From Clostridiales bacterium (lineage in GTDB: Bacteria > Bacillota > Clostridia > Christensenellales > Borkfalkiaceae), in contig SVHW01000010.1 of NCBI GenBank assembly GCA_015055655.1, forward strand, positions 1-50,075: DNA of 50,075 bases, given 5' to 3'. The position numbers and the translations under genes are program-made. The notes below the pieces were generated by a model. That model searched no databases and had not been told where the DNA came from. It saw nothing but the letters and a program-made list of their open reading frames with translations. This document shows, piece after piece, positions 24,433-32,705 of this stretch (the stretch's first letter is position 1; the number at the start of each line of letters is the position of its first letter).

Positions 24433-26433
24433 TTATTTCGCTTTTTCCATAGAGGCCAAGGCTTTTTCCACTACGTTTTCTACGGTGAAACCAAAGTAGG
24501 GGAACAGCTTGTTGCCGGGCGCGGAAGCGCCGAAGCAGTCCATACAAACGGTCGTGCCGCAATCGCCAAGGTATCTATACCAGCTGTACGAAGAACCTGC
24601 TTCTACGCACACTCTCGCTTTTACGTCCGTCGGCAATACGCTTGCTTTATACGCCTCGGGTTGTTTTTCAAATTCTTCAATACAAGGCATGGAAACGACG
24701 CGCGCTTTTACGCCTCGTTCAGCCAAGGCAGCTTTTGCTTTTACGCACAAATCGATTTCCGAACCCGTACCAATGAGCAATACGTCGGGGGTTCCGTCGC
24801 AGTCTTCTAATACGTAACCGCCTTTCAACGCTTCCTTGCTGCTGTTTTCGCATTGCGGCAACGTTTGGCGGGAAAGTACGAGGGTAGTAGGTTCGTTGCC
24901 GGAAAGCGCCGACACCCAAGCCGCCGCCGTTTCTTTGCCGTCAGCGGGGCGGAAGACTTTCATGCCGGGGATAGAACGGAGCATAATCAATTGTTCAACG
25001 GGTTGATGGGTAGCGCCGTCTTCACCTACGCCGATGGAATCGTGCGTCATAATATAAACGACGGGCAAATTCATCAATGCAGACAAACGCATAGACGGTT
25101 TGCAGTAATCGGAGAAGACGAAGAAGGTTGCGCAGTACGCTTGGATACCGCCGTGCAATTGTAAGCCGTTTGCAATGGCGGCCATTGCGTGTTCACGGAT
25201 ACCGAAATGCACGTTTCTGCCTGCGAAGTTGTCTGCGGCGAAATAACCGTATTTCGTGTTTTCCGTGTCCTTCATTTCCGTAAGGTTGGACGGGCCAAGG
25301 TCAGCTGAACCGCCCATCAGCGAAGGTATTTTCGCCGCAAGCGTATTCAATACTTTCGAAGACGCTTGACGGGTAGCCATCGCTTTTTCAAATTCGTATA
25401 ATCCGTCGATTTCGTCAAAATCAGGTTTTTCACCTGCCATCGCGCTCTTGTACGCTGCGGCAAGTTCGGGATAAGCGGCTTGGTAATCAGCCATCATTTT
25501 ATCCCAAGCAGCCTCTGCGTCTGCCACGGCTTGCGCCGCCTTTGCGCAGTGGTCGTAAACTTCTTGTGGACACTCAAAAGGCGCGTAATTCCAACCGAAT
25601 TTTTGTTTTGTTTTTTCAAGATTTGCCTCACCCAAGGGCGCGCCGTGCGATTTTTCGCTGCCCTCTAAGGGAGAACCGTACCCAATACGGGTATGGCAGA
25701 TAATAATAGAAGGCTTTTGGGTATTTGCCTTAGCGTTTGCGATAGCGGCGTTCAACGCGTCTATATCGTCGGGGGAAGCAACCAAATCAACGTGTTGCAC
25801 CTGCCAATTTTGCGCGGCGAAACGTGCGCCGATGTTTTCTTTAAACGTAACGTCGGTATCGCCCTCAATGGTGATATCGTTGTCGTCGTAAAGGAGTATC
25901 AATTTTCCAAGCCCGTGCGTGCCTGCAAAAGAGCAAGCTTCGTAGGAGATACCTTCTTGTAAACAGCCGTCGCCGCAAATAGCGTAGGTATAATGGTCGA
26001 CGACGTCAAAGCCGGGTTTGTTGTATTTAGCGGCAAGATGCGCTTCTGCCATAGCCATACCGACGGCGTTTGCGATGCCTTGTCCAAGAGGGCCCGTCGT
26101 GGTTTCCACGCCCGCAGTATGTCCCACTTCTGGATGTCCCGGCGTTTTCGAACCGAGTTGACGGAAATTCATCAAATCTTCCTTCGTCACGTCATAGCCG
26201 TATAAATGCAGAAGGGAATAATATAAAGCCGAGCCGTGCCCTGCGGAGAGAACGAATCTATCTCTGTTATCCCACTTGGTATTCTTAGGGTTCGCCTTCA
26301 AAAAGTTTTGAAAAAGGGCGTACGCGATAGGCGCGCAACCAAGGGGAAGACCGGGGTGGCCGGAGTTCGCTTTTTGTATCGCTTCAGCGGACAAAATGCG
26401 GAGTGCGTTAATCGTTGTTTTTTGTACGTTCAT
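24433..26433 (-). CDS. tkt: Transketolase
   Basis: 666 residues from the ATG at 26433 (AGGAG); the in-frame ATG at 26469 adds 12 residues without need. Exchanges two-carbon units in the non-oxidative pentose phosphate pathway using thiamine diphosphate. Motifs: SGHPGLPLGCAP, SAGHGSALYYSLLHLYGY, TGPLGQGIANAVGMAMAE, the ThDP motif GDGCLQEGISYEACSFAG...NDITIEG, HTRIGYGSPLEGS, FGIREHAMAAIANG, SIGVGEDGATHQPVEQLIMLRSIP. Full-length single-chain form. Downstream of the phosphohexomutase on the same strand (45-bp gap), so they are probably one transcript. Confidence 0.97.
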   Translation of the reverse strand: MNVQKTTINALRILSAEAIQKANSGHPGLPLGCAPIAYALFQNFLKANPKNTKWDNRDRFVLSAGHGSALYYSLLHLYGYDVTKEDLMNFRQLGSKTPGHPEVGHTAGVETTTGPLGQGIANAVGMAMAEAHLAAKYNKPGFDVVDHYTYAICGDGCLQEGISYEACSFAGTHGLGKLILLYDDNDITIEGDTDVTFKENIGARFAAQNWQVQHVDLVASPDDIDALNAAIANAKANTQKPSIIICHTRIGYGSPLEGSEKSHGAPLGEANLEKTKQKFGWNYAPFECPQEVYDHCAKAAQAVADAEAAWDKMMADYQAAYPELAAAYKSAMAGEKPDFDEIDGLYEFEKAMATRQASSKVLNTLAAKIPSLMGGSADLGPSNLTEMKDTENTKYGYFAADNFAGRNVHFGIREHAMAAIANGLQLHGGIQAYCATFFVFSDYCKPSMRLSALMNLPVVYIMTHDSIGVGEDGATHQPVEQLIMLRSIPGMKVFRPADGKETAAAWVSALSGNEPTTLVLSRQTLPQCENSSKEALKGGYVLEDCDGTPDVLLIGTGSEIDLCVKAKAALAERGVKARVVSMPCIEEFEKQPEAYKASVLPTDVKARVCVEAGSSYSWYRYLGDCGTTVCMDCFGASAPGNKLFPYFGFTVENVVEKALASMEKAK

Positions 26434-26478
26434 TGAGATACTCCTATATACAAATTTAATGATTTTCAAAAATGAGTT

Positions 26479-28065
26479 TTATTGTTTGTAAGATTCCAAT
26501 TTATCCAAAACCTCTTCGCGTTTTACACCGCGCCATTTTGCGATAAATTGTTCCAAAGGCTCGATGTTCAAGAAGCTGTATTTGCGCAAGAAATAATACA
26601 AATCTTTTACGATTTTAATGCAGCCGTTGTGGCTGTCGCTTTCCACGTTAATAGGCAATACGGGGTCGTGTAAGCTCATACGAATCAACGCCCAGCCGTT
26701 GCCGTGCAGTTCGTCGTAACGCAGGCGCATGCCCTCGTAATTATCGCTGGCAGGGGCGGCGTAATACAAATTGCTCGCGTAAGCGGTAAAGTCGTCAATA
26801 ACCTTTTTCCCCAACGCCTTAAAATCGCTGTCTGCGGGCAATTTCGCGCGCAGTTCCACGCTTTCCACGGGCATATCCAAATCGTAAATCAAATCGGTGA
26901 GCGATTTAGCTTCCTTGTGCGCTTTGGCAAGCGCAATCAATAAACGGGTAATCAGATACGCGCCGTCGTCGAGGAAATAATTTTCCATCAAAGCGGCGTG
27001 CCCGCTGGTTTCAATGGCAAGGGGGGCGTATTCGCCCTGTTCGTTCAAACGTTTCGCTTCGTTGATAACGTTTTTATATCCGCGTTTAAAGCGTAAATGT
27101 TTTCCGCCTTTCGCCTTAATAAATTTCGTCAAACCGTCGCTGGTAACCGAGTCGGTTACAATCGTGCTTCCCGGTTGTTCCTGTAATAAAATAGCGGAGA
27201 TAAGCGCAATTAAGCGGTTGCGGTTAATTTCCTCGCCGTTTTCATCCACCGCGCCTGCTCTATCTACGTCCGTATCAAAGATAATCCCAAAATCCGCTTT
27301 GGTATTTTTTACCGCCGCGCAAATAGAACGCATTGCGTCTGCGTTTTCGGGGTTAGGGATATGGTTAGGGAACGTCCCGTCAGGTTCTAAAAATTGAGAA
27401 CCGGTGGTGTCTGCGCCAAGGGGAACGAGTACTTTATCCGCAAAAAATCCGCCCGCGCCGTTGCCTGCGTCCACGATAATTTTTTTGCCGAGCAAAGGTT
27501 GTTCGCTTTCGCACGCGCTACGCACCATTTCGACGAGCGAGTTTGCATATTCGTCAAGGTAAGATTTTTCCGTTTTTTCGCCGAGCGTATTCGGTTCAGC
27601 GAAACGGTAAGTTGCGGCCATTTCCAATATTTCGCCAACGTCTGCGCTTTCCAAGCCGCCGTCGTGGGAAAAGAATTTCAACCCATTGCGGTTAAAGGGG
27701 AGATGGCTTGCGGTAATCATAATCGAGCCGTGGCAATAATTCGCCTTCATCCACGCTTGGTTTTGCAACAAAACAAACATAGAAGGCGTCGTCGAAAGCC
27801 CCGTAATAAGGGCGTCGTGTCCGGTAGAGATAATTCCGTTTGCCACCGCCTCGCAAAGCGCAGGGGAGGTAATACGGGAATCGTATCCTACGGCAACACG
27901 CACGCGGGTTTTGCCCGTATGCGAAATAAGCCATACGCAAAACGCTTTTGCAATGTTTGCAACAATTTCTTCCGTTAAAGTAACGTTTTCACCCTCTACG
28001 CCGTCGCAAGCCACGCCGCGGACGTCAGAGCCGTTTTTTAATTTCAAATAATCGTTCATCGACAT
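26479..28065 (-). CDS. Phosphoglucomutase/phosphomannomutase family protein
   Basis: 528 residues from the ATG at 28065, six bases after AAGGAG; a longer frame to 28290 would begin in the promoter region. Alpha-D-phosphohexomutase fold: catalytic serine in ITASHLPFNRNGLKFF, metal loop DTDVDRAGAV, sugar-binding ETSGHAALMENYFLDDGAY, phosphate-binding loop near ESDSHNGC. Interconverts hexose 1- and 6-phosphates; glucosamine or mannose specificity is not decided by eye. Slightly longer than typical (450-470) because of an insertion near the N-terminus. Followed by tkt in the same direction. Confidence 0.88.
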   Translation of the reverse strand: MSMNDYLKLKNGSDVRGVACDGVEGENVTLTEEIVANIAKAFCVWLISHTGKTRVRVAVGYDSRITSPALCEAVANGIISTGHDALITGLSTTPSMFVLLQNQAWMKANYCHGSIMITASHLPFNRNGLKFFSHDGGLESADVGEILEMAATYRFAEPNTLGEKTEKSYLDEYANSLVEMVRSACESEQPLLGKKIIVDAGNGAGGFFADKVLVPLGADTTGSQFLEPDGTFPNHIPNPENADAMRSICAAVKNTKADFGIIFDTDVDRAGAVDENGEEINRNRLIALISAILLQEQPGSTIVTDSVTSDGLTKFIKAKGGKHLRFKRGYKNVINEAKRLNEQGEYAPLAIETSGHAALMENYFLDDGAYLITRLLIALAKAHKEAKSLTDLIYDLDMPVESVELRAKLPADSDFKALGKKVIDDFTAYASNLYYAAPASDNYEGMRLRYDELHGNGWALIRMSLHDPVLPINVESDSHNGCIKIVKDLYYFLRKYSFLNIEPLEQFIAKWRGVKREEVLDKLESYKQ

Positions 28066-28132
28066 CGTAATCTCCTTATCGGCGATTTTCCGTTTTTTGC
28101 TTTTAATAAAAGCAGAAAACGAACATACATAT

Positions 28133-28161
28133 ATTATAACTGTTTTTACGCTGTTTTTCAA
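28133..28161 (-). promoter_or_regulatory. Promoter of the phosphohexomutase-tkt operon
   Basis: On minus, TTGAAA (28156-28161), 17-bp spacer, TATAAT (28133-28138), 67 bp from the start. Confidence 0.8.
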
Positions 28162-28240
28162 GTCTTTTGCGTAAAAAAGTTTGAAAAAATTGTCTTTGAA
28201 AAAAAGTATCCAATGGGGGAAGAAAAAATGTGCAATTTGC

Positions 28241-28269
28241 TTGAAATTATCACAAAAAAATGATATAAT
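28241..28269 (+). promoter_or_regulatory. Promoter of the cobalamin-controlled operon
   Basis: TTGAAA (28241-28246), 17-bp spacer, TATAAT (28264-28269), placing the transcript start about 15 bp before the riboswitch. Confidence 0.8.
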
Positions 28270-28290
28270 GCGTATAGAACCTAACAACAC

Positions 28291-28465
28291 GGCGGTACGC
28301 TTTTTGCGAAAAGCGTTTAATAGGGAAGAGAGAAAGCGTCAGCGTTGCTCTGCTGCCCCCGCAACCGTAAGAACGCTTGTTTCGTTTCACTGCGAAAAGT
28401 GGGAAGGGACGAAACGGACGAAAACTCGTCAAGGCGTTGTAAGCCGGTAGACCTGCCTTCGTGTT
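28291..28465 (+). promoter_or_regulatory. Cobalamin (B12) riboswitch
   Basis: Characteristic conserved blocks occur in order: GGCGGTACGC at 28291, TTAATAGGGAA near 28317, the core B12 box GCTGCCCCCGCAACCGTAAG near 28353-28371, and the 3' block AAGCCGGTAGACCTGCC near 28441-28457. A purine-rich CGACGTTGT-type kissing region follows. The element is about 170 nt, typical for this class. A terminator at 28541-28576 lies between it and the gene, so ligand binding probably stops transcription when adenosyl- or methylcobalamin is plentiful. Confidence 0.95.
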
Positions 28466-28540
28466 TGTCACAACGTCGTAAGCGGGGAGGCTTACGGACG
28501 GACGAAAACCGCTTTTTTTGCGGTGGTTTACGTATGTCCT

Positions 28541-28576
28541 ATTCCTCCAACGCACGGGCGTTAGAGGAATTTTTTT
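28541..28576 (+). terminator. Regulatory terminator of the cobalamin riboswitch
   Basis: ATTCCTCCAACGC-ACGG-GCGTTAGAGGAAT, one mismatch, then T7. The GTAAGC/GCTTAC hairpin at about 28479-28498 and the ACCGC/GCGGT hairpin at 28507-28524 lie between aptamer and terminator and may form the alternative structure. Confidence 0.85.
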
Positions 28577-28592
28577 ATAAGGAGATGCGCTT

Positions 28593-29036
28593 ATGAAACG
28601 CAAATTCACAATATTTCTTTCTTTTTTATGCGCCGTTTTTTGCTCGGTTTTTTGCTTGTTCGCCTGTGAAAAGAGCGCAGGCAACGTAAAGGCAAGCGTT
28701 GTGGAAAGCAGCGAAACGTTGCTCGTGATTCGCGTAGACGAAACGGACGGCGAAGCGACGTTGTACGATGCGATGCAATATTTGCAAGAGAGGGGCGTGA
28801 TAACCTTTGAAACGCAATCTGGCGCGTACGGCGAGATGTTGAAAAGTATCAACGGCAAGGAAAACGGCAAAAACGACAATCCTTGTTGGCTGTCCTATAC
28901 GACGGACGAAACGCGCTCCAACACCGCTTGGGGATACGATTATCAAGGCAAAACGCTCGGTTCTTGTAATTACGGCGTCAGCTCTTTAACGGTGGAAACG
29001 GGCAATCTTTACGTGTGGGTGTATCAAAGTTTTTAA
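28593..29036 (+). CDS. DUF4430 (transcobalamin C-terminal-like) lipoprotein
   Basis: 147 residues; ATG after AAGGAG. A lipoprotein signal with lipobox LFAC (Cys25) directs it to the outer face of the membrane. The mature part, VVESSETLLVIRVDETDGEATLYDAMQYLQERG...SYTTDETRSNTAWGYDYQGKTLGSC, has the DUF4430 beta-grasp pattern found in the C-terminal domain of B12 carriers. Placement directly under a B12 riboswitch and 12 bp before an ECF S component supports a role in capturing cobalamin for uptake (inference). No ECF ATPase or T component lies in the window; a shared one elsewhere is expected. Confidence 0.85.
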   Translation: MKRKFTIFLSFLCAVFCSVFCLFACEKSAGNVKASVVESSETLLVIRVDETDGEATLYDAMQYLQERGVITFETQSGAYGEMLKSINGKENGKNDNPCWLSYTTDETRSNTAWGYDYQGKTLGSCNYGVSSLTVETGNLYVWVYQSF

Positions 29037-29048
29037 TTTGAAAGGGGT

Positions 29049-30944
29049 ATGTACGCGTTGAAAAACGGAAAAAGTGAAAAAAATAGGATAAAAAAGGCGA
29101 CGGTGCGTTCCGCAAAGGAAAGCGCCTTAATCGCCGTGTTCACGGCGGTGGTTATCGCGTTGCAGTTTGCTCTTTACGCGCTGCCTGGGATAGAACTCGT
29201 CACCGTGCTTTTCGTGTCCTTTTCCTTTACGCTCGGTTGGAAACGCGGTATGGCGGCGGCAACGGTTTTTTCCCTGTTAAGGCAGCTACTGTTCGGCTTT
29301 TTCCCGACGGTACTTTGCCTGTATCTTTTATATTATAACTTGCTTTCGCTGTTATTCGGCGTTTTTGGGAAAAAAGTAAAAAATGTCTATAAAGCCTTGC
29401 CGTTTTTAACGGGAACAGCCTGTATTTGTACGTTGCTTTTCAACGTGTTGGATACGGCGCTCACGGCGCTTTGGTACGGTTTTACGCCGCAAGCGGGTAA
29501 GGCGTATTTTCTCGCCTCGCTTCCGTTTATGATTCCGCAAATCGTCTGCACGGCGCTTAGCGTAGCGTTGTTATTCGTGCCGTTACGTCGCGTTTTTTTG
29601 CTTGTAAAAAAACCGTTGTTGCAAACCGCGCGTAAGCGTAAAAATTTATGTAAAAATATTGATTTTTATGAAAAAGTTTGTTATAATGAAAGAAAAAAGA
29701 GCGAGAGGAGTACAATGACGTACGAACAAGCGTTGCAACTGTTGACGAAGAAAGGGCAAACACATCTTTTACGCTATTATGACGATTTGGATAGCCAAGG
29801 CAAACAAAATCTGCTTGCCAGCATCGACGCCATCGTTTGGGATTTTGAGCGTGACCTTGCCAATCCCATCGATTTAAGCGGTAAAGACGGGGATATCCGC
29901 CCGATAGATGGGTTAAAAATTCCCGCGATTGAAGAGAAAAAAGCCAATTTTGAGAAGATAGGGATTGCAGCGATAAAAGCAGGGAAGGTGGCGGCGGTGC
30001 TACTTGCAGGCGGTATGGGTACGCGTCTTGGTGTGGACGGGCCGAAAGGGGCGTACGATATCGGCGTTACGAAACCTTTGTATATTTTCGAACAACAAAT
30101 GAAAAATTTATCGAAAGTCAACGAACGTTGTGGGGTAAGAGTGCCTTTGTACGTAATGACGAGCGATAAAAATCACGAACAAACGGTATCCTTTTGGAAA
30201 ACGCACGGGTATTTTGGCTACGAGGAAGGGGAAGTACAATTTTTCAAGCAAGATATGGCGCCTGCGGTGGATTACGAAGGAAAAATCTATTTAGAGCGCA
30301 AGGACGCGGTGGCGCTTTCCCCCAACGGTAACGGCGGCTGGTTTTCGTCGTTGCAGCGCGCGGGGCTGGTGGAAGACTTAAAACGAAAGGGCGTAGAGTG
30401 GTTGAATATTTACGCCGTGGATAACGTATTGCAACAAATTGCAGACCCCATATTCGTGGGGGCGACGATAGAAAGTGGCGTCAATTGCGGTGCGAAAGTC
30501 GTTTGTAAAACCCGTCCGGAAGAGAAGGTTGGCGTTTTGTGTATGGACGGAGATACGCCTAGCGTTATCGAGTATTACGAGCTAACGGAAGAGATGGCAA
30601 ACGCCCGTGACGAACACGGCGCGCTGTCCTATTGTTACGGGGTAATTATGAATTATTTGCTGCGCCTTTCCAAGTTGGAAGAGATAGCGGATAAGAAAAT
30701 CCCCGTACATATCGTAGAGAAGAAAATCGAGTGCGTTTGCGAAGACGGCGTAACGCGAAAACCCGAAAAGGAAAACGGCAAAAAATTTGAAACGCTGGTT
30801 GTGGATTTAATTAAATTGATGGGAAGCGCGCTTCCTTTCGAGGTAGTGCGTGAAAAGGAATTTGCGCCGATAAAAAATAAGACGGGCGTAGACAGCGTAG
30901 AAAGCGCGAGAGAGCTTTTAAGACAAAACGGAGTAGAATTATAA
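29049..30944 (+). CDS. ECF transporter S component (N-terminal about 215 residues) running in frame into the sugar pyrophosphorylase
   Basis: Residues 1-210 are a membrane S component: basic N-terminus then about six hydrophobic helices (ALIAVFTAVVIALQFALYALPGI, TLGWKRGMAAATVFSLLRQLLFG, LCLYLLYYNLLSLLFGVFG, ACICTLLFNVLDTALTALWYG and others). Under the B12 riboswitch it is probably the cobalamin-binding component. No stop codon separates it from the next gene: the frame continues through a Lys/Arg-rich stretch into the pyrophosphorylase at 29715. Either a true fusion of 631 residues, or a stop lost by sequencing error or mutation, with internal initiation at 29715. The junction carries a promoter and ribosome site of its own, which favours two genes in origin. 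Confidence 0.5.
   Translation: MYALKNGKSEKNRIKKATVRSAKESALIAVFTAVVIALQFALYALPGIELVTVLFVSFSFTLGWKRGMAAATVFSLLRQLLFGFFPTVLCLYLLYYNLLSLLFGVFGKKVKNVYKALPFLTGTACICTLLFNVLDTALTALWYGFTPQAGKAYFLASLPFMIPQIVCTALSVALLFVPLRRVFLLVKKPLLQTARKRKNLCKNIDFYEKVCYNERKKSERSTMTYEQALQLLTKKGQTHLLRYYDDLDSQGKQNLLASIDAIVWDFERDLANPIDLSGKDGDIRPIDGLKIPAIEEKKANFEKIGIAAIKAGKVAAVLLAGGMGTRLGVDGPKGAYDIGVTKPLYIFEQQMKNLSKVNERCGVRVPLYVMTSDKNHEQTVSFWKTHGYFGYEEGEVQFFKQDMAPAVDYEGKIYLERKDAVALSPNGNGGWFSSLQRAGLVEDLKRKGVEWLNIYAVDNVLQQIADPIFVGATIESGVNCGAKVVCKTRPEEKVGVLCMDGDTPSVIEYYELTEEMANARDEHGALSYCYGVIMNYLLRLSKLEEIADKKIPVHIVEKKIECVCEDGVTRKPEKENGKKFETLVVDLIKLMGSALPFEVVREKEFAPIKNKTGVDSVESARELLRQNGVEL
29659..29687 (+). promoter_or_regulatory. 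Internal promoter of the sugar pyrophosphorylase
   Basis: TTGATT (29659-29664), 17-bp spacer, TATAAT (29682-29687), inside the open frame; followed by GAGAGGAG and the ATG at 29715. Confidence 0.65.
29715..30944 (+). CDS. UDP-sugar pyrophosphorylase (UDPGP/UAP1 family)
   Basis: 409 residues from the ATG at 29715, spaced well after GAGAGGAG. The nucleotide loop AAVLLAGGMGTRLGVDGPKGAYDIG is the eukaryotic-type UDPGP/UAP1 signature, followed by VPLYVMTSDKNHEQTVSFW, FFKQDMAPAVD, SPNGNGGWFSSL, WLNIYAVDNVLQ and VCKTRPEEKVGVL. Makes UDP-sugars from UTP and a hexose (or hexosamine) 1-phosphate; N-acetylglucosamine-1-P or glucose-1-P cannot be told apart. It connects logically with the phosphohexomutase at 26479-28065. 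In frame with the S component upstream. Confidence 0.88.
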   Translation: MTYEQALQLLTKKGQTHLLRYYDDLDSQGKQNLLASIDAIVWDFERDLANPIDLSGKDGDIRPIDGLKIPAIEEKKANFEKIGIAAIKAGKVAAVLLAGGMGTRLGVDGPKGAYDIGVTKPLYIFEQQMKNLSKVNERCGVRVPLYVMTSDKNHEQTVSFWKTHGYFGYEEGEVQFFKQDMAPAVDYEGKIYLERKDAVALSPNGNGGWFSSLQRAGLVEDLKRKGVEWLNIYAVDNVLQQIADPIFVGATIESGVNCGAKVVCKTRPEEKVGVLCMDGDTPSVIEYYELTEEMANARDEHGALSYCYGVIMNYLLRLSKLEEIADKKIPVHIVEKKIECVCEDGVTRKPEKENGKKFETLVVDLIKLMGSALPFEVVREKEFAPIKNKTGVDSVESARELLRQNGVEL

Positions 30945-31297
30945 TGGCGACGGATTTGGTAGGCAACGTACGGTTGCAACGTTTTATTCAGCTTTTGGCG
31001 GATTTAAACCACCAGACGGTATCGATAATCAAGACGGGTGATACGAAAATATTAGAAAAGATGAACGCCACGATAGAGGAGATGTACGAAATTCAGCATA
31101 ACGGCACGGAAGAAGCGTACACGGCGATAGAGGAGGACGCGCAGATAATTTATAAAAACTTTAACGCCGTCGTCACGATGGTAAACAGCAACGAAACGAC
31201 GACGGGGGATAGGATAACGAGCGCGGCTGTGAAGAAATTTTTACATAATATTTTTGACGCCAACGTGCGTATCGTGCTTGCCTATGGCTTGGCGTAA
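30944..31297 (+). CDS. Small helical protein of unknown function
   Basis: 117 residues, start overlapping the previous stop by one base (TAATG), so translation is coupled. Predicted to be mostly helical (RFIQLLADLNHQTVSIIKTGD, LEKMNATIEEMYEIQ, IYKNFNAVVTMVN). No signal, cysteine or metal motif; I do not recognise the family. The tight coupling suggests co-expression with the pyrophosphorylase rather than shared function. Confidence 0.6.
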   Translation: MATDLVGNVRLQRFIQLLADLNHQTVSIIKTGDTKILEKMNATIEEMYEIQHNGTEEAYTAIEEDAQIIYKNFNAVVTMVNSNETTTGDRITSAAVKKFLHNIFDANVRIVLAYGLA

Positions 31298-31318
31298 CGA
31301 ACGATGAAAAGGTAAACG

Positions 31319-31346
31319 AAAAAGACGGAAATTCCGTCTTTTTTTT
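31319..31346. terminator. Terminator between convergent genes
   Basis: AAAGACGGAA-ATT-CCGTCTTT stem with T8 on plus and A-run on the other side; overlaps the stop of the minus-strand DUF4363 gene. Confidence 0.88.
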
Positions 31347-31722
31347 ATAAAATATTTTCCCAAGAAACGCGGTAGGATTGCGGAATATTTTCGCACATCC
31401 CGATAAGGATTTCTATTTTGGGCATAGCGCTGTCGTAATCGCGCACGTATAAATAGCCGACGGCTTCGTATAATTGATAATCAATTTCCTGTATAGCCGT
31501 ATGAGGCAACCAAATATGCAACGTGTTTTTTTGATTTTCCCAAAATTTTTCTACGGCTGTGCCGTCCTCGTAAGTCACCTGACGGGCTTCCGTTTTATCG
31601 TACAGCGTTTGTAATACGGCGTTAAAATTCGTAAACGTCGTTTGTACGCGGTTGCTTTCGTAAAAAGAAACGCCTATCAACAGCCCCAAAGAAACCAACA
31701 ATCCCATCATCGTCCGTATCAT
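31345..31722 (-). CDS. DUF4363 family protein
   Basis: 125 residues from the ATG at 31722 (AGGTGG site); the frame can extend to 31752 but would overlap the upstream DUF421 stop. An N-terminal hydrophobic helix (MMGLLVSLGLLIGVSFY) anchors an extracytoplasmic helical segment with alternating hydrophobic positions. DUF4363 proteins are found next to DUF421 membrane proteins in Clostridia, as here with an 8-bp gap. Function not known; a shared complex with the DUF421 protein is a reasonable guess. Confidence 0.75.
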   Translation of the reverse strand: MIRTMMGLLVSLGLLIGVSFYESNRVQTTFTNFNAVLQTLYDKTEARQVTYEDGTAVEKFWENQKNTLHIWLPHTAIQEIDYQLYEAVGYLYVRDYDSAMPKIEILIGMCENIPQSYRVSWENIL

Positions 31723-31730
31723 ATTTCCAC

Positions 31731-32417
31731 CTACCACAACGCCTTGTCCCAAGATAAGGACAGCGTTTTATATTTCTCGCCCTTTTGTTGAAAATATATC
31801 TTCCCGTTCCCGTCCACCGTCATCACCAGCACTTTTTTCAAGTTTTTGCAGCCCAGTCGTTGCAACACGTCCATAAAATACGCTTTGCTTTTTTGCGTCC
31901 GTTCGACGTTTTTCTCGTCGAATTTTCCTTCGTCGATTAAGATAATGGGCAGCGACGTTTGCAAATTTTCATAATCGGGTTTGGGCAACGCGGAAAACGT
32001 GCCTTCCGCCTCGTATAAAGCGTATTGTACGGCGTCGAGCGCGAAATACCCTTCCACCCGCAAGCTTTCGATTAAATCGGAAACGTCCAGGTTGTTTTTT
32101 TTCAGTTCCGCGTCGTCGATGCCGTTTTTATTGAGCACGATGCTGGGGATACCGCTAACCACCGCTTTTGCTTGACGGAAGTTTAAATCGAGCAAACAAA
32201 TTACTTGGTGTAAAAAATACACGGTGAGTATAGCCACCAATCCGTATAAAAGGGGGATAGAATTATCCGCCATAGGGATACAAGCGAGGTCTGCGATGAC
32301 GAGCGTAATCACGAGTTCATACGGTTGCATTTCCCCAATTTGCCGTTTGCCCATCAGCCGCATTACGATAAGCGTAGCGATGAAGATAACGATTGTACGG
32401 ATAAAAATCAAGCCCAT
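31731..32417 (-). CDS. DUF421 (YetF-like) membrane protein
   Basis: 228 residues from the ATG at 32417. The frame open to 32672 gives an implausible N-terminus; no strong ribosome site precedes 32417, so the start is uncertain. Three hydrophobic segments (near 3-20, 33-50 and 55-80) with the family hallmark MRLMGKRQIGEMQPYELVITLVIADLACIPMAD, then a cytoplasmic DUF421/DUF3290 domain (VVSGIPSIVLNKNGIDDAELKKNNLDVSDLIESLRVEGYFALDAVQYALYEAEG). Spore and cell-envelope roles are proposed for homologues. Divergent from the riboswitch-controlled ECF gene. Confidence 0.8.
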   Translation of the reverse strand: MGLIFIRTIVIFIATLIVMRLMGKRQIGEMQPYELVITLVIADLACIPMADNSIPLLYGLVAILTVYFLHQVICLLDLNFRQAKAVVSGIPSIVLNKNGIDDAELKKNNLDVSDLIESLRVEGYFALDAVQYALYEAEGTFSALPKPDYENLQTSLPIILIDEGKFDEKNVERTQKSKAYFMDVLQRLGCKNLKKVLVMTVDGNGKIYFQQKGEKYKTLSLSWDKALW

Positions 32418-32471
32418 ACCGTCAGTTTTTTCCAAAATATGAAAAATATGCGCGCGTAGCCGTTCAAACGC

Positions 32472-32500
32472 TTGCGTTTTTTTGCGCGTAGGCGTATAAT
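32472..32500 (+). promoter_or_regulatory. Promoter of the folate ECF gene
   Basis: TTGCGT (32472-32477), 17-bp spacer, TATAAT (32495-32500), 14 bp before the THF aptamer. Confidence 0.75.
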
Positions 32501-32513
32501 AATAACAGTAACA

Positions 32514-32627
32514 GTAAGAGTAGTCTTTTGCGCGTGAAGTGTCGTCGGACGGGACGTTGCCGACGGACGAAAGAAAACGATGGGCGGGTTTGCGTTGTTT
32601 TCTGCGGTGCAAAGGCGCGTCCGCTAC
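32514..32627 (+). promoter_or_regulatory. Tetrahydrofolate riboswitch with ribosome-site switch
   Basis: Matches the THF aptamer layout: GAGTAG near 32518, GCGCGTGAAGTGT, a hairpin CGTCGG-ACGGGACGTTG-CCGACG whose loop has the conserved GGGACGT, and the 3' block CTGCGGTGCAAAGGCGCGTCCGCT (compare GCGGTG...CCGCTCC in the class). An inserted stem GAAAACG/CGTTGTTTTC enlarges one arm. Downstream, AGCGGAC (32673-32679) can pair with GTCCGCT of the aptamer, while ACCTTC (32678-32683) can pair with GGAGGT (32691-32696), hiding the ribosome site. Hence translational OFF control by folate is predicted. Confidence 0.78.
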
Positions 32628-32705
32628 AAAAGAGCGTGGGCATGTACGCGTTGAACGTATATTCTCACACAAAGCGGACCTTCTTTTTTAGGAGGTTTTT
32701 TATTT

